From positions 1-40,632 of the forward strand of contig JAHJJD010000033.1 of NCBI GenBank assembly GCA_018822845.1: 40,632 nt of DNA, in the 5' to 3' direction. The notes beneath the pieces were generated by a model, which saw nothing but the letters and a program-made list of their open reading frames with translations, was not told where the DNA came from and did no database searches. How positions within the stretch are numbered: position 1 is the first letter of the stretch; each line of letters opens with the position of its first letter. Position numbers and translations under genes: made by a program. Of this stretch, positions 36,266 to 40,632 are shown one piece after another. This DNA is from Gammaproteobacteria bacterium (GTDB taxonomy: Bacteria; Pseudomonadota; Gammaproteobacteria; Thiotrichales; Thiotrichaceae).

Positions 36266-38004
36266 TAATCAGGATAAAGTTCAGCCAAGCCGGAGCTGGA
36301 TTGCGGCTTGCCATTACCGGGTTTGAAAGCCTGGACGGCTTGCCATAAAGCCGCCCCCTGCCAAGCGCCTGAAGCACGCCCATAAAGGCTGGACAGCAGC
36401 TTGTCGATTTCAGCTTTCAGCAACGGGTCGGCCTGCTCGCGCAAGGAAGAGATCAGCGCAGGATGCAAGCCGTGCACAGCTCCCGCCCATTCCACCAGCG
36501 CATCGTGGGCGGCTTGTGGCTGGTTCTGTTTGCAAGCCTGTTGCAGACGGCGCAAGACACTTTTCGCCTCGACCGGCTGTTTACTGCCTGGCATTGGGGG
36601 TATCTGCCCTGTTGGTGCATGCACAGGCTTGCGGAACCAGCGCCACAGCAACCAGGCCAGTGTCAGCAATACCCAGACCAATAACAGGCTGAATGCAGCC
36701 CGTTCCCAGCTAAACCATTGTAACAGGCCATCACGCAAACTGCCCTGAGCCGCTGGTTCAGGCGTCGCCGCAGCCGACTGCTGTTGCTTGCCATTATCGG
36801 GCGCTACGGGCTGCTGGACGCTGGCAGGCGGTAATTGCCCTGCCGGGGCTTCCTGCCCACCACTGACCTGCATTTTGACCGGATCAACCGTAGCTGTTTC
36901 CTGCTTGCCCGCTAGCGTGTTCCACCAGTCGAGATTGATGGCGGGCAAATCGTATTCGCCATTGTAGGGCGCTACGATCACCCACTTTTCCTGACGCACG
37001 CCGATGATGCCATCATTACCGGCTTCGTTGCGTAACTCCGGTTGGTCGGTATATGCCTTGATGCCAGCGAGAACCTGCATTTCCAGCTTGGGGAGCTGTT
37101 CTGCTGCCAGCCCGTCAGCAACGATGGCAAGCGTCAGGGTGATGGGTTCCCCGGCCTTGAGCTTGTTGGCAGGCGTCTGCCAGTGGGCATTCAGGGTTAC
37201 GCTTTTGGCTGGCAGCCACTGCTTGCCGGTATAACTGGCTGGTTGTCCCTGAATTTGCAGGGTCAGGGGTTGGGAAAAACGCCGGATACGTTTGCCCGAA
37301 ATCCCGAATGGATCAAATGAGTTCGGCCCCGGCTCAGCCAGAATGCCTTCGAATACCGTCCCCCCCAGCCTCAGCTCCCCACTCTGCTGAGGAACCAGCG
37401 CATAGCGGCGTTCGATCACGTAATAATTGTGCCCGTCACGCATCATGTTGTAATTGCGGGTATTGCCAATCTGGCGGATGTCGCCCTTGCCTGTTTCAAC
37501 CGGTGGGTGCGACAGGGTTGCCTGTGATTGCAAGGGGGAAATATGCAGCATGCGCTGGGTAACAATGGTCTGCTGCTGTACGTAAGGTTGTTTCGGCTCG
37601 GCCTCCAGCTCGATCAGGATGTCTGTGGTAGTACCTGGAACAGCCTGGGGCTGATCCAGCACCTGCAAATCCAGCGGCTGGCTCTGGTCAGAACCAAAGG
37701 CAATGGGCGGAATACTCAAGGTTCCCGTTTTGAGTGGAAACAGGGTCAGCTCCCAGCTTGTGGTGGCGTTGCTGACGCCATTGACGAAGCTGAAGCTGGT
37801 GCTTTGTGAACGCCCACGGATTTCAAAATCCTTGCGCAGCGGTGAAAAATCAGGCTCACCCGAGGTCACGCCGGTCGCGGTGAAGCGGATGATGACAGGG
37901 TCACCCAGCGCCACCGGATTGCGGTCAAGCTGCGCAATGATGGTTGCGGCCTGCGCCAACAGCGGGACAAACCACAACAAAGCAATCAATAAAAACCTTA
38001 CCAT
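36265..38004 (-). CDS. batD: BatD family protein
   Basis: A 579-residue envelope protein. A signal peptide (about residues 1-19, cleaved near AQA) precedes a long periplasmic beta-rich region (about 20-430) with the family pattern: PVALGDPVIIRFTATGVTSGEPDFSPLRKDFEIRGRSQSTSFSFVNG, PQSGELRLGGTVFEG and repeated immunoglobulin-like modules. A membrane segment lies near 433-453, with a cytoplasmic helical tail to 579. BatD partners the VWA proteins BatA and BatB in the aerotolerance module, whose biochemistry is unresolved. It overlaps the upstream batB-type gene by 7 bp, and the AEC gene follows. Confidence 0.9.
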   Translation of the reverse strand: MVRFLLIALLWFVPLLAQAATIIAQLDRNPVALGDPVIIRFTATGVTSGEPDFSPLRKDFEIRGRSQSTSFSFVNGVSNATTSWELTLFPLKTGTLSIPPIAFGSDQSQPLDLQVLDQPQAVPGTTTDILIELEAEPKQPYVQQQTIVTQRMLHISPLQSQATLSHPPVETGKGDIRQIGNTRNYNMMRDGHNYYVIERRYALVPQQSGELRLGGTVFEGILAEPGPNSFDPFGISGKRIRRFSQPLTLQIQGQPASYTGKQWLPAKSVTLNAHWQTPANKLKAGEPITLTLAIVADGLAAEQLPKLEMQVLAGIKAYTDQPELRNEAGNDGIIGVRQEKWVIVAPYNGEYDLPAINLDWWNTLAGKQETATVDPVKMQVSGGQEAPAGQLPPASVQQPVAPDNGKQQQSAAATPEPAAQGSLRDGLLQWFSWERAAFSLLLVWVLLTLAWLLWRWFRKPVHAPTGQIPPMPGSKQPVEAKSVLRRLQQACKQNQPQAAHDALVEWAGAVHGLHPALISSLREQADPLLKAEIDKLLSSLYGRASGAWQGAALWQAVQAFKPGNGKPQSSSGLAELYPD

Positions 38005-39806
38005 TCCTCACCCCTTGCCTGATTGCCACGCTGCTGGTACTGGTACTGGAATTTGCGCCGCCACAATCCCGCAGGATCGTCCGGAATGCGCCGCAACCAC
38101 TGTTCCGTAGCCTGTTGCTGCTCACGCTGCTGCTGGTCTTCATCGCCTGCCTGCTGACCGGCATTGTCAGGTTTGTCCTGCTCGCCATCCTGACCTTGCT
38201 TTTTTTCCTGTTCAGCCTGTTTTTCGGCTTCTTTTTCTTCGCCCTGTTGGCCGTACTGCTCAGCGTCAGGCTGATTTTCCTGTTGCCCTTGCTGGCCTTG
38301 CTGAGCATTTTGCTGTTGCTGTTCGCCTTGTTGCCCCTGCTGACCATCCTGTTGTTGCTGGCCATCCTGTTGTTGCTGGCCATCCTGGTTTTGTTGCGGC
38401 TGTTGCTGCTCGCCCTGCTGGCCTTGTTGCTGCTCATCCTGACCGGACATTGCCTGCTTCAGCACTTCCAGATTATGGCGTGCATCCTCGTGTTGCGGAT
38501 CGGCTTCCAACACCTTTTCATAGGCGGCGACAGCCTCTTCAAATTTACCCTGGCGAGCCAGGGCATTGCCCTGGTTGTATTGGCTGGCCGCTGATTGACT
38601 CTCGGCAAACTGTTTGGCAGCGGTTTCATAGTCGCGGCTTTTGTAGGCTGCGGCTCCCTTCCACTGCGGATTGTGAAACAGTTTGGCAGCCTCTTCCGGC
38701 TGGCCATTATCCATGGCCTGTTGGGCCTGCTGATCGGGTGTTTCCCACAGATCGTTCCAGGCAAAGGCGTGTGCCTGCTGGGGCTGGGGCAGCAGGAAGC
38801 AAACCAGTACCGCGCCCAGCCAGCCACGCCGGAATACCAATGCAGCCAACGGCAGCAATACCAGAACCAGCCAGTAACCTTCGTTTATCCAGGTATCGAC
38901 CTGACGACCTTCGCCTTCGACAAATTTTTCATCCGTAACAGCTATCCACTGCGCACCCAGTTCCGACAAATCAGCATCACCCAAGGCAGCTTTTACGAAC
39001 AAACCGTCACCCGTATTGGCAATATTCTGGAGTTCGGGAAAATTGGTTTCTGCCACCACGGTTTTACCTGACCTGTCGAGCAGAAAACCACCATTTGGAC
39101 GGGGAACCGGTGCACCTTCCCGTGTACCAACCGACAGCACGGAAACGCGGTAGCCCATGCTGCGGGCATTCTCCGCAGCATCCTCTGCGGTGTCCGGGTC
39201 GGATGCGCCATCGGTAATCAGCAAGATATGACCTTGCGTCATCCCTGCCTGTTTGAGCAATTCCGCCGAACGCTTAATGGCTGGTGTCAGCATGCTGCCG
39301 GGGGCAGGCATGATATCGGGGGAAAGGTTTTTCACCTGTTCCTGGATGGTTTCCGTGTCATCGGTCAACGGTGAAACCACGAATGCGTCCCCGGCAAACA
39401 CCACCAATCCGGTTTGGCCGTCGGTACGCGACCTGAGCAAATCCAGCAGCTTGAAACGCGCCAGTGTCAGGCGATTGGGCTTTTCATCTTCGGCATACAT
39501 CGAAGCAGAAAAATCCATGGCCACCACCAGTGCCTGCTGGTTACGGAAAACCGGTACTTCGCGCTTTTCCCACGCAGGCCCAGCCATCGCTACCACTGCG
39601 ACCAGCAAGGAGAGCGACATGAGCACCAAGGGCATCAGGCCAAGCCCGCCCTCTTTGCCACTCAATACGAACGGCATCAGATGCTTGTCGACGATGCGTT
39701 CCCAGTCGCCCCTGTTTTTGTTGCGCAACAGGCGGATCACCCAGATCACGGGGATCGCCAGCAACAACCAGAACCATTCGGGATGCAGAAAGTGTAATTC
39801 GTCCAC
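37998..39806 (-). CDS. BatB-BatC fusion: VWA domain, TPR and glutamine-rich tail
   Basis: A 602-residue protein combining two usually separate Bat components. The BatB half has membrane segments at about 11-27 and 57-77, a von Willebrand A domain with the MIDAS motif D98-x-S100-x-S102 and ITDGASD near 198, and a further membrane segment near 311-326. A hydrophobic stretch (about 330-347) then leads to a TPR-bearing BatC half at about 384-450 (KGAAAYKSRDYETAAKQF and NQGNALARQGKFEEAVAAYEKVLEADP). Residues about 457-575 are almost entirely Gln, Glu, Asp, Gly and Lys. The end, RRIPDDPAGLWRRKF, is a family tail motif. The start is GTG at 39806, helped by GGAGA in the end of batA. Confidence 0.9.
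   Translation of the reverse strand: MDELHFLHPEWFWLLLAIPVIWVIRLLRNKNRGDWERIVDKHLMPFVLSGKEGGLGLMPLVLMSLSLLVAVVAMAGPAWEKREVPVFRNQQALVVAMDFSASMYAEDEKPNRLTLARFKLLDLLRSRTDGQTGLVVFAGDAFVVSPLTDDTETIQEQVKNLSPDIMPAPGSMLTPAIKRSAELLKQAGMTQGHILLITDGASDPDTAEDAAENARSMGYRVSVLSVGTREGAPVPRPNGGFLLDRSGKTVVAETNFPELQNIANTGDGLFVKAALGDADLSELGAQWIAVTDEKFVEGEGRQVDTWINEGYWLVLVLLPLAALVFRRGWLGAVLVCFLLPQPQQAHAFAWNDLWETPDQQAQQAMDNGQPEEAAKLFHNPQWKGAAAYKSRDYETAAKQFAESQSAASQYNQGNALARQGKFEEAVAAYEKVLEADPQHEDARHNLEVLKQAMSGQDEQQQGQQGEQQQPQQNQDGQQQQDGQQQQDGQQGQQGEQQQQNAQQGQQGQQENQPDAEQYGQQGEEKEAEKQAEQEKKQGQDGEQDKPDNAGQQAGDEDQQQREQQQATEQWLRRIPDDPAGLWRRKFQYQYQQRGNQARGEEW
38344..38388 (-). repeat. 18-bp tandem repeat in the glutamine-rich region
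   Basis: CCATCCTGTTGTTGCTGG occurs exactly at 38344-38361 and 38362-38379, with the start of a third copy at 38380-38388. It encodes repeated DGQQQQ in the BatB-BatC fusion. Such units change copy number by slippage and explain the length of the linker. It is not a CRISPR array, as there are no spacers. Confidence 0.8.
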
Positions 39807-39807
39807 C

Positions 39808-40632
39808 CTATTTCTCCGGTTCGATGCGCAGGACTGCCGCCAGCAGGGTCAGCACGAATGCCGCCAGCAACGGCCAGCGAAACAACTCGGTTTGTGGACG
39901 CCAGTGTTCCGCTTCCTTTTCGACGGGTTCCAGCCGGTCAAGTTCGGCGTAGATGTGCTGGAATTCTTCGGTATCGCGGGCGCGGAAATACAGCCCACCG
40001 GTTTTTTCCGCAATCGCCTTGAGGGTACGCTCATCCAGGTCAGCAGCAGGATTCATCAACTGGAAGCCGAACACGCTGCGCATCTGGTCACTTTCCGAAC
40101 CTATCCCCACGGTATAAATTTTCAGACCGGCAGAGGCGGCCATATCGGCAGCTTCCAGCGGGCTGACACTGCCTGCGGTATTGGCTCCGTCAGTCATCAG
40201 GATCATGACGCGGTTCTTTTCCGGGCTATCCTGCAAACGCTTGAGGCCAAGGCCAATGGCGTCGCCGATAGCGGTGCGCTCCCCCGCCAGACCAATCGCG
40301 GATTCGTTCAACAACTGCAACACGGTTTGGCGGTCGAAAGTGAGCGGTGCCTGCAAATACGCCTGATCACCAAACAACACCAGACCGATGCGGTCGCCCT
40401 TGCGGCTACGAATGAATTCACCCGCTACTGCCTTGGTTGCCACCAGACGGTCGACAACCTGCCCATCGAGAATGAAATCCTGCTCCTGCATACTGCCGGA
40501 AAGGTCGACCGCCATCATCAGGTCACGTCCTGCGACTGGCAAGGCAACCGAATCACCGATCCACACCGGGCGCGCCGCTGCCGTGACCAGTGCCACCCAT
40601 GCCAGCGTCGCCGGCAGCAGCGCCAGCAGACT
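39808..40632 (-). CDS. batA: BatA-type VWA domain protein (5' end outside window)
   Basis: The gene runs off the right edge of the window. The frame is open from 40632, with SLLALLPATLAWVALVTAAARPVW before the domain, so GTG at 40596 is not the true start. The VWA domain has a MIDAS motif VDLSGSM and ILMTDGANTAG; the C-terminal membrane segment (WPLLAAFVLTLLAAVLRI) is visible. BatA is a membrane-anchored VWA protein of the aerotolerance module, and the gene order batA-batB-batD on one strand is standard. A moxR gene may lie beyond the edge. Its TAG stop is one base before the GTG start of the next gene. Confidence 0.9.
   Translation of the reverse strand, partial: SLLALLPATLAWVALVTAAARPVWIGDSVALPVAGRDLMMAVDLSGSMQEQDFILDGQVVDRLVATKAVAGEFIRSRKGDRIGLVLFGDQAYLQAPLTFDRQTVLQLLNESAIGLAGERTAIGDAIGLGLKRLQDSPEKNRVMILMTDGANTAGSVSPLEAADMAASAGLKIYTVGIGSESDQMRSVFGFQLMNPAADLDERTLKAIAEKTGGLYFRARDTEEFQHIYAELDRLEPVEKEAEHWRPQTELFRWPLLAAFVLTLLAAVLRIEPEK

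Noticed and set aside
38344-38388. Short regular repeats that could suggest a CRISPR array
   Set aside because: The 18-bp units are directly tandem without spacers and code for DGQQQQ in frame.
37944-38594. Plus-strand frame encoding a Leu-rich, apparently membrane protein
   Set aside because: The leucine runs are the reverse complement of the Gln codons (CAG/CAA to CTG/TTG) in the BatB-BatC fusion, so the hydrophobicity is an artefact of the repeat.

Overview
This window reads as chromosomal DNA of a gammaproteobacterium of moderately high GC, possibly Thiotrichales/Thiothrix-like (an impression from protein similarity, not a measurement). The radC / coaBC-dut-algC-argB order is Pseudomonas-like, and glyA-nrdR-ribD-ribE-ribBX-ribH-nusB-thiL is a typical gammaproteobacterial arrangement. 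Gene density is high, and no stretch over 300 bases lacks a gene. The longest gaps are about 194 bp (26570-26763), 191 bp (10812-11002) and 167 bp (18045-18211). I see no tRNA, rRNA or CRISPR array.

Layout. 1-128: nested short repeats that look like the end of an insertion sequence lying mostly outside the window. 131-3703 (minus): a SAM methyltransferase, a small membrane-anchored protein of unknown function, and an M17 leucyl aminopeptidase. 3802-10380 (plus): a tightly coupled six-gene operon, RDD / SpoIIM-like / DUF4129 / DUF4350 / MoxR ATPase / DUF58, in which every junction overlaps. 10377-12439: a hemerythrin-like protein (minus) and a Tat-exported bicovalent FAD oxidoreductase (plus) diverge around a perfect FNR box. 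12450-17452: radC (minus), then coaBC-dut-algC-DUF3144-argB (plus). 17373-18805 (minus): a DUF4124 protein whose 3' end overlaps argB, and a SPOR-domain lipoprotein. 18877-25829 (minus): the glyA to thiL run covering one-carbon metabolism, riboflavin synthesis, NusB and thiamine, with a 56-codon small gene between nusB and thiL. 25913-27680 (minus): META-domain protein, ampD and a thioredoxin-like protein. 27784-29516 (plus): an AT-rich two-gene cassette, AAA ATPase plus DUF3226/TOPRIM-like protein. 29523-34401: rep helicase, an unknown gene with its own good promoter, a flavin reductase-like protein (minus) and a TrpB2-type enzyme. 34424-40632 (minus): an XAC2610/SH3-type protein, an AEC transporter and the BatD / BatB-BatC fusion / BatA genes, batA running off the window end.

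How the parts relate. Two envelope-associated modules of the MoxR/von Willebrand type occur about 26 kb apart. One has the MoxR ATPase and DUF58 protein with integral membrane partners. The other has the VWA proteins BatA and BatB plus BatD, with no MoxR visible inside the window.

The most interesting items are: (1) the AT-rich ATPase + TOPRIM-like pair, a plausible anti-phage cassette analogous to but distinct from PARIS and OLD systems; (2) the FNR box at exactly -41.5 from a predicted hemerythrin-gene start; (3) three copies of a 20-bp palindrome-flanked repeat embedded in frame in coding sequence, one copy with compensatory arm changes; (4) the unannotated 56-codon gene between nusB and thiL.
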